Part shown: in pieces, positions 43,649 through 52,492 of the stretch
How positions within the stretch are numbered: the stretch's first letter is position 1
How the letters are laid out: the number at the start of each line of letters is the position of its first letter
From: Marvinbryantia formatexigens
GTDB lineage: Bacteria; Bacillota; Clostridia; Oscillospirales; Ruminococcaceae
NCBI GenBank assembly: GCA_021771035.1
Contig: JAETPU010000002.1
Span: 186,001 to 250,000 of the forward strand
Length of the DNA stretch: 64,000 nucleotides
Direction: 5' to 3'
Made by a program: the position numbers and the translations under genes
The notes under the pieces: model-generated
Seen by the model: only the letters and a program-made list of their open reading frames with translations
Database searches by the model: none
Told to the model about the DNA's origin: nothing

Positions 43649-43894
43649 TTACAGAAGGTTCGCTAAATCCTTCAGGCAATCGGTGCAGATGTTTTTTCCG
43701 TTGTAGCTGACAATATTTCCAGCGTTGTTGCAGAAAATGCAGGCGGGTTCATACTTTTTAAGGATAATTTGGTTACTGTCTACATAGATTTCCAGGGAAT
43801 CCTTTTCGTTGATGTTCAGTGTACGTCTGAGTTCGATAGGCAGGACAATTCTCCCCAGCTCGTCTACCTTTCGTACAATTCCGGTCGATTTCAT
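43649..43894 (-). CDS. AbrB-like transition-state regulator with cysteine-rich C-terminus
   Basis: 81 residues from the ATG at 43894, with AAGGAGG 9 nt upstream. The first about 50 residues (MKSTGIVRKVDELGRIVLPI, then ELRRTL and LEIYVD) are nearly the canonical AbrB swapped-hairpin DNA-binding domain, which represses stationary-phase and sporulation genes in Bacillus. The C-terminal half differs: it has two CxxC pairs (CIFC and CTDC, about residues 58-61 and 74-77), a likely small zinc-binding module in place of the AbrB multimerisation domain. A consensus promoter lies upstream. spmA-spmB, sporulation genes, diverge from it. Role as an AbrB or an AbrB-like protein with metal input is inference. 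Confidence 0.9.
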   Translation of the reverse strand: MKSTGIVRKVDELGRIVLPIELRRTLNINEKDSLEIYVDSNQIILKKYEPACIFCNNAGNIVSYNGKNICTDCLKDLANLL

Positions 43895-43949
43895 GTCTAA
43901 ATCCCTCCTTTTCATCAAAAAACGTGTCGCTTTTGCACTCTTTTGGTAC

Positions 43950-43978
43950 AGTATAATCTATTTTTGCAAATATGTCAA
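43950..43978 (-). promoter_or_regulatory. promoter of the AbrB-like gene
   Basis: On the minus strand TTGACA (43978-43973), a 17-nt spacer and TATACT (43955-43950). The stretch from here to spmA (about 134 nt) is strikingly AT-rich, a plausible AbrB-type binding region, but I see no clear sporulation-sigma promoter in it. Confidence 0.85.
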
Positions 43979-44112
43979 ATCCTAACAGCAAAAATTTTCA
44001 ATTTGGACTTGTAATATAAATAATAATTTCAGAATATTTTAAAATAAAAAAATATATTCGAGAAAATTTTTGTTTATAGAATTATAATTTGAAAAATGGA
44101 ATGTGATTAAAT

Positions 44113-44745
44113 ATGATGAAATGGGTTTTTACAATCTTAGTTGGAATTTCTATTATCAGCGGAATCCTAACTGGTAACTTAGAGCAGGTTTCCAACGCGG
44201 CCATTGACGCCGGCGGGCAGGCTGTCAAAATGACTTTGGAACTCATGGGAATGATGTGCCTGTGGAGCGGCGTGATGAATGTGGCGCAGAAAAGCGGGCT
44301 TACCCGCAAGCTGGCTGGCTGTTTTTCACCGCTGTTCCGGGTCCTGTTCCCCAAGCTGGAGGCCAAATCTGAAGCGGCACAGGCCATTTCCCTGAATCTT
44401 ACGGCAAACCTGATGGGGCTGGGAAACGCGGTCACGCCATTGGGAATTGCCGCGATGCGCAGCTTGGAAGAGCGGGGGAATACACCGGGCAGCGCCACTC
44501 AGGAGATGGTGATGCTCACGGTTCTCAACACCGCTTCCATGCAGCTGCTCCCCACCACGATTGCCGCCCTGAGACTGGCAGGGGGATCCGCCCATCCTTT
44601 GGAAATTCTGCCCGCTGTGTGGCTGTCCTCCCTGTGTTCGGTGTGCGCCGGAGTTCTCATGGTAAAGGCCCTGACGCCGCGGGCGGCCTCGGCGAAACAT
44701 ATCCCGAAACAGCGGGTGCGGGAAAGGGGAGTGACTGCAGGGTGA
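44113..44745 (+). CDS. spmA: spore maturation protein SpmA
   Basis: Integral membrane protein with a Gate (nucleoside-recognition) domain, needed with SpmB for proper dehydration of the spore core. 210 residues, typical length. Hydrophobic segments alternate with conserved stretches: MGMMCLWSGVMNVAQKSGL, LSPLFRVLFPKL-like, AISLNLTANLMGLGNAVTPLGIAAM and VMLTVLNTASMQLLPTTIAALR. The start is ATG ATG; no strong ribosome binding site is visible, as is common for genes of the mother cell. Its last codons overlap spmB. Confidence 0.93.
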   Translation: MMKWVFTILVGISIISGILTGNLEQVSNAAIDAGGQAVKMTLELMGMMCLWSGVMNVAQKSGLTRKLAGCFSPLFRVLFPKLEAKSEAAQAISLNLTANLMGLGNAVTPLGIAAMRSLEERGNTPGSATQEMVMLTVLNTASMQLLPTTIAALRLAGGSAHPLEILPAVWLSSLCSVCAGVLMVKALTPRAASAKHIPKQRVRERGVTAG

Positions 44746-45275
44746 TGGGGTTTTTATCCTCCGCCATTCTTCCGGGGGTTCTGATCGGCGTTCTCATCTA
44801 TGGCATGGTAAAAAAAGTGGATGTGTTCGACTGCTTTTTAAGCGGGGCCTCCCAGGGGATTAAGACCTCCTTTTCCGTATTGCCGGCCCTGGTAGCTTTG
44901 ATGACCATGGTGGCGATGCTGCGTGCCAGCGGTTTTTTTGATCTGCTGGCGGGTATCCTTGCCCCCTTCACCCAGGCAGTGGGGCTGCCCGGGGAACTGC
45001 TGCCCTTGGCGGTACTGAGGCCTATTTCCGGCAGCGGGGCGCTGGCCATGTTTCAGTCCCTGCTGGGGCAGTACGGCCCGGACAGCACCATCGGGCGCAT
45101 GGCAAGCGTGATGATGGGTTCCACAGAGACCACCTTTTATACCATCGCAGTATACTATTCCTGTACTGCGGTCAAAATTAAAAAGACTCACCAGACGCTC
45201 CCCGCAGCGCTGACAGCCGACCTGACCGGCTTTCTCATGAGCGTGCTCACCGTAAGGATGCTGCTGGGAAACTAA
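44745..45275 (+). CDS. spmB: spore maturation protein SpmB
   Basis: Partner of SpmA, 176 residues, also a Gate-domain membrane protein. It begins MGFLSSAILPGVLIGVLIYG; conserved parts are CFLSGASQGI, LRPISGSGALAMFQSLLGQYGPDSTIGRMASVMMGSTETTFYTIAVY. AAAGGGGAG lies 13 nt before the ATG at 44745 and 10 nt before an in-frame GTG at 44742; either start overlaps the spmA stop, so the two genes are translationally coupled. The gap after it (about 200 nt) shows no clear terminator. Confidence 0.93.
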   Translation: MGFLSSAILPGVLIGVLIYGMVKKVDVFDCFLSGASQGIKTSFSVLPALVALMTMVAMLRASGFFDLLAGILAPFTQAVGLPGELLPLAVLRPISGSGALAMFQSLLGQYGPDSTIGRMASVMMGSTETTFYTIAVYYSCTAVKIKKTHQTLPAALTADLTGFLMSVLTVRMLLGN

Positions 45276-45483
45276 AGCGGCGGATGCTCGAGAGCCTGAC
45301 CGGACGGTATTTGTCAGCTGATGGGATGTGCGCTCGTTTTACCCGGCGCCCGCCTGAGTTAGGACGCTAAATTTTAAAACATGGTATCGGAATTGACAGG
45401 ATGCGCCTGACAGGAGTATGCTGGAGAAAACACCGGCCTTTTGGGCGGGCGGCAGCGTATGGGCCGGTAATGGGAGGACGGGT

Positions 45484-46182
45484 ATGGAGATACGGCAATA
45501 CCGGCAGGTTCAGGCCATCGCAAAAGCGGCCATGAAGGAGATGGAAACCAGGCTTGAGCCTGGGATGCCCCTGAGGGAAGCCAAGGCCCTGTGCGAGAAA
45601 ATGATGCGTGGAATGGGCGCAGATTCCTTTTGGTATTGGGACATTGGGGCATTCTGCTTTTCCGGAGATGAGACGGCGCGGTCCGTGTCCGGGAGAGACT
45701 ATCGGGTGTCGGACCGCCGGATTCAGGAAGATGATATGATCACCATGGATTTGAGCCCGCAGGTGAGAGGCATATGGGGGGACTATGCCAGAACGATTGT
45801 GCTGGAACACGGGAAAGTCGTGAAGACTATCGGGGATATCTCTAATCCGCAGTGGAAGAGCGGGCTTTTGATGGAAGAACAGCTGCATTGGGAGCTCACC
45901 AAATTCGTACGCCCCGCCACCACCTTTGAGGAACTGTATTTCTTTATCAACAGCCTGATTACAGCCCGGGGCTTTTGCAATTTGGATTTCATGGGAAATT
46001 TGGGACACTCCATTGAAACGTCAAAAGAGGCCAGGATCTATATAGAACGGGGCAATACCGCTCTGCTTTCCCAGGCGGGGCTGTTCACCTTTGAGCCGCA
46101 TATTGGGAGAAAGAACTCTCCGTATGGATATAAACGGGAGGATATCTATTATTTTTCCGAAGGTACGTTAAAGCGCCTGTAG
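45484..46182 (+). CDS. M24-family metallopeptidase
   Basis: 232 residues from the ATG at 45484, with GGGAGG 7 nt upstream. It has the pita-bread fold of methionine aminopeptidases and Xaa-Pro dipeptidases. The metal ligands can be traced: Asp in TMDLSPQ, Asp in WGDYART, His in GNLGHSIE, Glu in FTFEPHIG and Glu in YKREDIYYF. It lacks the large N-terminal domain of Xaa-Pro aminopeptidases, and the residues around the dimetal site differ from MetAP, so the substrate is uncertain. It stands alone between spmB and the nitroreductase gene. Confidence 0.82.
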   Translation: MEIRQYRQVQAIAKAAMKEMETRLEPGMPLREAKALCEKMMRGMGADSFWYWDIGAFCFSGDETARSVSGRDYRVSDRRIQEDDMITMDLSPQVRGIWGDYARTIVLEHGKVVKTIGDISNPQWKSGLLMEEQLHWELTKFVRPATTFEELYFFINSLITARGFCNLDFMGNLGHSIETSKEARIYIERGNTALLSQAGLFTFEPHIGRKNSPYGYKREDIYYFSEGTLKRL

Positions 46183-46242
46183 GCCCGCGGGAATGCCGTT
46201 CCCGGCAGCCGGCCGGGGAAAATTTGGCCGGGAAAACATAGC

Positions 46243-46271
46243 GTGACTTTTGTGAAGCAGCGTGCTATAGT
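46243..46271 (+). promoter_or_regulatory. promoter of the ferredoxin-nitroreductase gene
   Basis: GTGACT (46243-46248), a 17-nt spacer and an extended -10 TGC-TATAGT ending at 46271. A GGCCGG-type inverted repeat lies just upstream. Confidence 0.65.
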
Positions 46272-46324
46272 AAAACCAGACAGGCATTTGCCGCCGAACT
46301 GCTGAAAAGGGAGGAAGAAAAAGT

Positions 46325-47095
46325 ATGGTTATCATCGACAAAGAGCGCTGCATCGGGTGCGGGGCCTGCGTGCCGGACTGTGTTTCCAAGCACATCAGGC
46401 TCGAAGATGGAAAGGCTGTCAAAACCGGGGAGTGTATCCTGTGCGGGCACTGCGTTGCGGTTTGCCCCACCGGCGCGGTGAGCATCCCGGAGTATGACGC
46501 CCCCGCGGGGGAGCCGGGTTTCCCCATCACAATCGAGGATCTGCTCACCACCATCCGCTCCAGGCGCAGCATCCGGTATTATCAGCCCCGGCAGGTTGAG
46601 CGGGAAAAATTTGAGGCAATCCTGGAGGCCGGGCGATACACCGCCACCGGTTCCAACCGCCAGGACTGTACCTTTGTGGTGGTGCAGCAGGAGCTGGAAA
46701 CCTTTAAAAGAATCCTGTGGTCCTGGATTGAAGACACCCTGTCCAGTGAGGATCCCGCTCCGGCTGAGCATCTGAGGGACTTTTTGGATCGGATCCGCCG
46801 GGATCCCAAGGATGATTTTCTATTCCGCAATGCTCCGGCGGTGCTCGTTGTGGCGGCCCATTCCCAGGTGGATGCCGGGCTGGCGGCTCAGGATATGGAG
46901 CTGGCGGCGGTGTGCCAGGGGCTGGGTGTGATGTACAATGGTTACCTGGCAGGGGCTGTCAGCGCCTGTCCGGCAGCCCGTGAATGGCTGGGGATTGGTG
47001 AAAAACCTGCGGCCCTCAGTATGCTGGTGGGGTATCCCGACGTACGGTACCGGCGGATTGCCCCGCGGCGCGCGGTGGACGCTGTCTGGCGCTGA
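46325..47095 (+). CDS. ferredoxin-nitroreductase fusion protein
   Basis: 256 residues, with GGGAGG about 10 nt upstream of the ATG. Two 4Fe-4S motifs lead, CIGCGACVPDC (about residues 9-19) and CILCGHCVAVCP (about 38-49). An FMN-binding nitroreductase domain (about 65-256) follows, with RSRRSIRYYQPRQV near the start and GLGVMYNGYLAGAV in the core. Such fusions in anaerobes receive electrons through the ferredoxin part and reduce nitro compounds, quinones or other acceptors in the cytoplasm. The natural substrate is unknown. Its own promoter lies upstream. Confidence 0.92.
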   Translation: MVIIDKERCIGCGACVPDCVSKHIRLEDGKAVKTGECILCGHCVAVCPTGAVSIPEYDAPAGEPGFPITIEDLLTTIRSRRSIRYYQPRQVEREKFEAILEAGRYTATGSNRQDCTFVVVQQELETFKRILWSWIEDTLSSEDPAPAEHLRDFLDRIRRDPKDDFLFRNAPAVLVVAAHSQVDAGLAAQDMELAAVCQGLGVMYNGYLAGAVSACPAAREWLGIGEKPAALSMLVGYPDVRYRRIAPRRAVDAVWR

Positions 47096-47151
47096 CGGTT
47101 TTGACATTTCACCGCATATCCGATGAGTTTTTCGTGTGAAAGCTGTAACAA

Positions 47152-47187
47152 AAAAGGGGCCCCGCAGGCAATAACCTGCGGGGCCCC
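47152..47187 (-). terminator. terminator of the ABC exporter operon
   Basis: A 13-bp stem GGGGCCCCGCAGG/CCTGCGGGGCCCC. On the minus strand it is followed by a run of six Ts, so it ends the ABC operon; it may also stop the convergent nitroreductase transcript. Confidence 0.9.
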
Positions 47188-47199
47188 TTCTGCTTGTGT

Positions 47200-49035
47200 T
47201 TATGGCTTGGAAAACACCGTCTCTCCGGACTCCTGTTCAAACTGCTTGCGGTACAGGGAATAGTAGTATCCCTTTGCCCGCAAAAGTTCCTGATGGGTGC
47301 CCTGTTCGATAATCTTTCCGGCGCGCACCACCAAAATCAGATCCGCCTTGCGGATGGTGGAGAGCCGGTGGGCAATCAAAAAGGAGGTGCGGTTTTGGAG
47401 CAAGTGAGAGATGGCGTGCTGGATGAGCTCCTCGGTCTGGGTATCGATGGAGGAGGTGGCTTCATCCAGGACAAAGATGCGGGGATCCGCCAGGACCGCC
47501 CGGGCAAAGGAGATCAGCTGTTTTTCTCCCGTGGACAGGCGGTCGCCGCCCTCGCCCACGTCGCTGTCATAGCCCTTTTCCATGCTTTCGATCACATGGT
47601 CGGCGCTGACGATTTTCGCCGCGTTTCGAATATCCTCCTCGCTGGCCTCCAGGTTGCCGTAGCGGATGTTCTCCCGTACGGATCCGGAGAACAGGTGGGG
47701 ATTCTGCAGCACATAGCCCAGGTTGCTGTGCAGCCACAGCTGGGAGCGCTGGCGGTAATCCACGCCGTCGATAAGGATTTCACCCTTCGTGGGTTCAAAG
47801 AACCGGCACGCCAGATTCACCAACGTGGATTTCCCGGCTCCGGTTTCTCCCACGATGGCCACGGTAGTGCCCGCGGGGATTGTCAGGTTGAAGTCCTCCA
47901 GCACGTAGTCCCCGCCGTCCGGATATTTAAACCAGACGTGCCGGAACTCGATATCCCCCTTGAGGGGCTCCCAGTTTTCCTTTTTGGGGCTCAGGGTATC
48001 GCCGTATTTGGCAACCACCTGGGGGGTATCCTGGATGATGGGCTCGTGCTCCAAGAGATCGGTCACCCGCTCGATATTGGCCTGGGTTGCCACAAAATCC
48101 GCCAACCCCCTGGCGATTTGCTGAATGGGATCAAAGATACCCAGCGCATAGGTGATAAAGGCGGAGAGGGTTCCCAGCTGCAAAGCGTCGCTGAGTACCA
48201 TGGAGCCGCCGCGGGTGAGCACGAATACCACTGCCACTGAGGAGAAGAACGACACCAGGGGAATATAGAAGGCATTGAGCATGGTGGCGCGGATGGTGCG
48301 GTGGTACAAATTGCTTGCGATATCGGCAAACTCCTGGGAGTTTTTATCCTCAATTACGAGAGTTTTGGAGGTTCTGGCCCCCACGATCCCCTCGTTGAAG
48401 GCGCCGGTCATCTGGGAGTTGACCTTTCGGATTTCCCGGTTGACCCGCAGGATTTTATTCTGGAAGTATACGGTCAAAAGGGCGATAAAGGGCACAACTG
48501 TTATCACCAGCAGCGCCAGGCGCCAGTTGAGGAACAGCATGGAGATGAATACCCCGATGACGTACACCAGCGCCCAGAAGATATCCGTGATTCCCCAGGC
48601 CACCACGCCGCCGATGCGCCCGGTATCGCTCATGACCCTGGCCATAATGTAGCCCACGGGGGTGGTGTTATAGTAGGAAAAGGAGAGCTTCTGCAGGTGG
48701 ACAAACGCCGCCCGCTTGAGCCCGCGGCCGATGTTCATCTCCACCACCATAGAGTAGCGGGAGAACATGACCACCAAAAAGGTCTGCAGCAGCAGCGCGC
48801 CCAGGTACAGCAGCGCAAAGGGGACAATCCCCTGGGACTGCATGGGCCTGATAAAGCTGTCCACCGCATATTTCTGAAAAAGCGGATAGCAGATATCGAT
48901 GGAGGCCGTCACCATCATCATGGCGATGGCCCCGAACAGATATGCCCGATAGGGCCGGATAAAGGGCCAGATCTTTTTCCAGATTTTCAGAGAAAAGTTT
49001 TTTTGCTGCGTGACTACGTTCTCTGCAACCGGCAT
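47200..49035 (-). CDS. heterodimeric ABC exporter, subunit with degenerate signature motif
   Basis: 611 residues: a six-helix membrane domain (about 1-330) fused to an ATPase. Walker A is GETGAGKST and Walker B is FVLDEATSSID with the catalytic glutamate, but the signature reads LSTGEKQ instead of LSGGQ. The switch histidine is in LIAHRLSTI. The start overlaps the stop of the upstream subunit by one base (TAATG), showing coupling. Together they match multidrug or lipid exporters of the BmrCD/TM287-288 type; the transported substrate is not evident. A strong terminator follows. Confidence 0.93.
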   Translation of the reverse strand: MPVAENVVTQQKNFSLKIWKKIWPFIRPYRAYLFGAIAMMMVTASIDICYPLFQKYAVDSFIRPMQSQGIVPFALLYLGALLLQTFLVVMFSRYSMVVEMNIGRGLKRAAFVHLQKLSFSYYNTTPVGYIMARVMSDTGRIGGVVAWGITDIFWALVYVIGVFISMLFLNWRLALLVITVVPFIALLTVYFQNKILRVNREIRKVNSQMTGAFNEGIVGARTSKTLVIEDKNSQEFADIASNLYHRTIRATMLNAFYIPLVSFFSSVAVVFVLTRGGSMVLSDALQLGTLSAFITYALGIFDPIQQIARGLADFVATQANIERVTDLLEHEPIIQDTPQVVAKYGDTLSPKKENWEPLKGDIEFRHVWFKYPDGGDYVLEDFNLTIPAGTTVAIVGETGAGKSTLVNLACRFFEPTKGEILIDGVDYRQRSQLWLHSNLGYVLQNPHLFSGSVRENIRYGNLEASEEDIRNAAKIVSADHVIESMEKGYDSDVGEGGDRLSTGEKQLISFARAVLADPRIFVLDEATSSIDTQTEELIQHAISHLLQNRTSFLIAHRLSTIRKADLILVVRAGKIIEQGTHQELLRAKGYYYSLYRKQFEQESGETVFSKP

Positions 49036-50870
49036 TATTCCACCTCCTCCAGTTCGCTTTCCATGCTTCCCTGAATGTCGGCAATCCGGCGGTAAATTCC
49101 GTTTTGCTCCATGAGCTCATGGTGCGTTCCCATCTCCACCACTTTTCCGTCGTCCAGCACCAGGATCTGATCCGCCTGCATCAGCGTTGTGATACGGTGT
49201 GAGATGAGGATTACCGTGCTGTTGGCCGTATTCTGACGCAGGGACTGCCGGATTTGGGCGTCCGTCTGGGCGTCTACGGCGGAGAAGGAGTCGTCGAACA
49301 CCTTGATGGGGGTATCCTGAATCAGCATCCGGGCAATGGCCACGCGCTGCTTCTGGCCGCCGGAGAGAGTAACTCCCCGCTCGCCCACCACGGTGTCGTA
49401 GCCCTCGGAAAAGCCCATGATGGAGTCGTCCACAGCCGCCGCCTGGGCGGAATGGCGGATTTCCCGAAGATCGGTTTGCTCCAGGGTTACGCCGATATTT
49501 TCCTTAATGGTTTTGGAATACAAAAACGGCTCCTGCAAAACCACGCCGATGTTGCTTCGCACCCAGTCGCGCTTCATGCGCCGGATATCCACGCCCCCGA
49601 CAGTGATTTCCCCGCAGCCCTCGGGCAGATCATACAGGCGGTCCAGCAGGGCCACCAGGGTGGATTTGCCCGAGCCGGTGGAGCCCAGGATGCCGAAGGT
49701 GGTACCGGCCTTGATGGTAAAGTCAAGATCCCGCAGCACCGGTTTGATCCCGGCGTAATCGAAGGTGACATGATGAAAGCGGATGTCGCCGTTCATGGGG
49801 GGGGTGACGTCCTCGGGGGAGTCCTCCTCCTCCTGTTCGTTTAAAATTTCATGGATACGCTTGAGAGATACGCTGGTTTTGCTGAGTTCGGAGAGAATCC
49901 GTCCGAAGCTGCGGATGGGCCACACCAGCATATTATTGTAGATGACGAACACCAGGAATTCTCCCAGCGTAATGGAACCGCTGACCGCCTCCAGGACGCC
50001 CACCACGATAATCACCATCACCTGCAGGCCGGAGACCAGGTCTCCCACGCCCCAATACGTACCCAGCACATAGCCGAGGCGGATCCACATATTGGCAAAT
50101 TTGTTGTTTTTCTCATCGAACCGGTCAATCTCATAGGACTGACGGCCGAAGGCCCGGACCACGCGAACGCCGGTGAAGTTTTCCTGCACCATGGCGGAGA
50201 GATCGCCCTCGGCTTCATCCGCCTCTTGAAAGCGTTTACGGATGACGCTGAAGAAGCCGCCCGAGTACAGCATGACGACCGGGATAAAGGCTAAGGCTAT
50301 CAGCGACAGCTTCACATTCATGGCGAACATTAAGGAGAGAGATACCGCCAGCAGGAAGATGGTTCGAAACATCTCCATGAGCTGTCCGGACACGAAGTTA
50401 CGCACAACGTCCACATCTGAGGTACAGCGCTGGATGGTATCGCCGGTCTGGTTGCTTACGTGCCAGCGGTAGGGCAGGTGCTGGATGTGGGCATACAGGC
50501 GGTTGCGCAGGTTGAGGATCATCCCCTCGGAGAATTTCGCCATGCCCACACGTCCGTAGTAGCTGGTGATGCCGGAGAGGACGGCAAAAATCAGCACAAA
50601 AGCGGCGCAGAACAAGAGATTTGCCCGCAGCCATTCCCGGCCGCCCCAGGTGTTCAGCCAGCCTACCACCGCGTTGGGCAGGTTAAAGGGCTCCTGCCCG
50701 ATGACAGAGTCCACAATAATCCGAATGACCTGGGGATTGAGATAACTCAGCAGGATACTCACCGCCGTGATGACGATGGACCACGCAAAGGTTCCCCGCA
50801 AGCCCTTGGAGAATTGCAGCAGCATCCCGAAGGGAGCCAGCTTGGACTCTGCTTTTTTTGAAGAATTCAT
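49035..50870 (-). CDS. heterodimeric ABC exporter, subunit with degenerate Walker B
   Basis: 611 residues from the ATG at 50870, which has GAGGAGGTGG about 6 nt upstream; a longer open frame has no support. A six-helix membrane domain precedes the ATPase with Walker A GSTGSGKST, signature LSGGQKQR and switch histidine in LISHRITTL. Walker B reads IKVFDDSFSAVD, so the catalytic glutamate is replaced by aspartate. This complements the neighbour, whose signature is degenerate: the degenerate ATP site pairs this Walker B with that signature, leaving one competent site, the known heterodimer pattern. It is the first gene of the operon. Confidence 0.93.
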   Translation of the reverse strand: MNSSKKAESKLAPFGMLLQFSKGLRGTFAWSIVITAVSILLSYLNPQVIRIIVDSVIGQEPFNLPNAVVGWLNTWGGREWLRANLLFCAAFVLIFAVLSGITSYYGRVGMAKFSEGMILNLRNRLYAHIQHLPYRWHVSNQTGDTIQRCTSDVDVVRNFVSGQLMEMFRTIFLLAVSLSLMFAMNVKLSLIALAFIPVVMLYSGGFFSVIRKRFQEADEAEGDLSAMVQENFTGVRVVRAFGRQSYEIDRFDEKNNKFANMWIRLGYVLGTYWGVGDLVSGLQVMVIIVVGVLEAVSGSITLGEFLVFVIYNNMLVWPIRSFGRILSELSKTSVSLKRIHEILNEQEEEDSPEDVTPPMNGDIRFHHVTFDYAGIKPVLRDLDFTIKAGTTFGILGSTGSGKSTLVALLDRLYDLPEGCGEITVGGVDIRRMKRDWVRSNIGVVLQEPFLYSKTIKENIGVTLEQTDLREIRHSAQAAAVDDSIMGFSEGYDTVVGERGVTLSGGQKQRVAIARMLIQDTPIKVFDDSFSAVDAQTDAQIRQSLRQNTANSTVILISHRITTLMQADQILVLDDGKVVEMGTHHELMEQNGIYRRIADIQGSMESELEEVE

Positions 50871-51027
50871 AGGATTCCACCTCCTCTGGAATTGTTTTGA
50901 AGTTTCCACAGCGCCGCAGCGGTTCCCGGCCGGATAACGACTTCCAGACAGAAAAAAACCGCTCAGTCCGTCCTCGTGTGACCGGGAACGGATTCTCACG
51001 GCAATTTGGAACTGTGACACCAGTATC

Positions 51028-51056
51028 AGTATAGCACAACCTTTTTTAAATTCCAG
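51028..51056 (-). promoter_or_regulatory. candidate promoter of the ABC exporter operon
   Basis: On the minus strand an extended -10 TGC-TATACT (51033-51028), 17-nt spacer and a poor -35 CTGGAA (51056-51051). A second TATACT lies at 51060-51055. Confidence 0.4.
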
Positions 51057-51060
51057 TATA

Positions 51061-51493
51061 ATTTAAAAATTCTATTTAATAAATGGAAAGAAAATGTCGC
51101 AATTTCCCATATATTTTAAGAAAATTGGAAAAAGGCATCTTGATTTTGGAAAAAATGCCCTATCAAAGGCTGGGGATCCAGGCGTCTCCGGGTTCATCGA
51201 TTACAGCCTGGACAGACTTAGTCTTCCTTTATATAATGTACCGGATTTTGCGTGCCTGAGGGGGAATACGCGGCCAGCGATGCTGGAGCATGAGGATTAT
51301 CGGACGTTTTTGGAGGCAAAGTTCCCGTTTGTCCTCACGGATTCTATCTAAAGCTGTCGATAAGCCGGTGTTTGGGGACAGCGTCCTATGGCTGGAAATC
51401 GCCGCGGCAGAGGCTGATTTTAATAAATTTCGCTTATCTCCATTCAAAATTGCGGTATTCCGGGTATAGGGACGGGCGAGGCGGGAAAAACTG
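51061..51493. other. intergenic stretch, no supported gene
   Basis: About 430 nt between the divergent ABC operon and the infC operon. A plus-strand frame of 85 codons (51094-51351) exists, but its ribosome binding site is too close to the ATG and the protein resembles nothing I know. The first part is AT-rich. Confidence 0.4.
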
Positions 51494-51522
51494 TTGACAC
51501 AGGCCGGATGATGTGCTAAACT
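51494..51522 (+). promoter_or_regulatory. promoter of infC-rpmI-rplT
   Basis: TTGACA (51494-51499), a 17-nt spacer and an extended -10 TGC-TAAACT ending at 51522. The leader to infC is about 170 nt. Confidence 0.85.
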
Positions 51523-51528
51523 GATTTA

Positions 51529-51697
51529 GAAAACAAAGCAGAACAGGACTTCGTTCTCACCCGTGCATATCTGAATGTACGTGGTCAATACAAATTGGCA
51601 CAGGTTCGAACTGTGTTTTGGTGTATTGAGCGTGGACGAAATTCGTCCACGCTTTTGTTCATCTATGGGCTTGATATTTACTTGGAGGTGTTTTGAC
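51529..51697 (+). promoter_or_regulatory. infC leader with attenuator terminator (L20-leader type)
   Basis: The leader contains an intrinsic terminator at 51630-51659 (GCGTGGACGAA/TTCGTCCACGC, then TTTT) before the ribosome binding site TGGAGGTG at 51683-51690. An upstream CACAG-GTTCGAA-CTGTG hairpin (about 51599-51614) may be part of an alternative fold. In Bacillus the infC operon is attenuated when ribosomal protein L20 binds its leader; the same arrangement is inferred here because rplT is the third gene. Confidence 0.75.
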
Positions 51698-52222
51698 ATT
51701 AGCAACAAAGAACAACAGATCAATGAGGAAATTCGTGATCGAGAGCTTCGCATTGTAGGACCGGACGGCTCGCAGCTGGGAATTATGTCTTCACGGGATG
51801 CGCTGAAGCTGGCTGCTGAAAAGAACATGGATTTGGTGAAGATTGCTCCTCAGGCAACTCCGCCGGTCTGCCGGATTATGGATTATGGAAAGTATCGGTT
51901 TGAGCAGGCGAAACGGGAGAAGGAAGCCCGCAAAAATCAGCGTGTCATCGAGGTGAAAGAGGTTCGGCTCTCCATCAACATCGACAAGCACGATTTTGAC
52001 ACCAAGGCGGCCAACGCCGTAAAGTTTTTGACGGCTGGCAACAAGGTGAAGGTTTCTGTCAGATTCCGCGGACGCGAGATGGCTCACCCCGAACTGGGAC
52101 GGGAGCTGTTGGAGCGTTTTATCGCAGCTTGTTCTGAGGTTGGTAGTGTGGATAAAATACCGAAGATGGAAGGACGCAGCATGGTTCTGTTCATCACACC
52201 CAAGCCCGCCAAGAAAGATTAA
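51698..52222 (+). CDS. infC: translation initiation factor IF-3
   Basis: Binds the 30S subunit and checks the start codon. 174 residues if it starts at the ATT at 51698, 9 nt after GGAGG; no ATG, GTG or TTG in frame fits. ATT is the hallmark start of infC, used for autoregulation because IF-3 rejects it. The protein runs [19 protein letters not shown], then [41 protein letters not shown] and a C-terminal domain with [16 protein letters not shown]. Product length is normal. rpmI and rplT follow in one operon. Confidence 0.96.
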   Translation: MSNKEQQINEEIRDRELRIVGPDGSQLGIMSSRDALKLAAEKNMDLVKIAPQATPPVCRIMDYGKYRFEQAKREKEARKNQRVIEVKEVRLSINIDKHDFDTKAANAVKFLTAGNKVKVSVRFRGREMAHPELGRELLERFIAACSEVGSVDKIPKMEGRSMVLFITPKPAKKD

Positions 52223-52238
52223 GGGAGGAAACTCAGTT

Positions 52239-52436
52239 ATGCCTAAATTGAAAACTCACAGCGGATCCAAGAAGCGTTTTAACGTGACCAAATCCGGTAA
52301 AATCAAACGCGCTCAGGTTGGTAGAAGACATATCCTCACCAAGAAGTCCACAAAGCGCAAGAGAGGCCTGCGTCTGGGTGTTTACACCAACGAGACCAAC
52401 GTAAAGGCAATCAAGCTTTTGATGCCGGGCAGATAA
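52239..52436 (+). CDS. rpmI: 50S ribosomal protein bL35
   Basis: 65-residue basic protein of the large subunit: [20 protein letters not shown], then [22 protein letters not shown], the canonical bL35 pattern. GGGAGG lies about 9 nt before the ATG at 52239. It sits 16 nt after infC and 56 nt before rplT, in the universal infC-rpmI-rplT order. Confidence 0.98.
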   Translation: MPKLKTHSGSKKRFNVTKSGKIKRAQVGRRHILTKKSTKRKRGLRLGVYTNETNVKAIKLLMPGR

Positions 52437-52492
52437 AGCCTAATCCGTGGACGTGAAACGCAACATAACGAACAATTTGGAGGTATTTCGAT

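Noticed and set aside
51094-51351. An 85-codon plus-strand frame upstream of infC
   Set aside because: GGAAAG is too close to the ATG for good initiation, no promoter precedes it and the protein resembles nothing known.
51599-51614. GGTTCGAA-containing sequence considered as a tRNA T-arm
   Set aside because: No acceptor, D or anticodon arms surround it; it is a hairpin in the infC leader.
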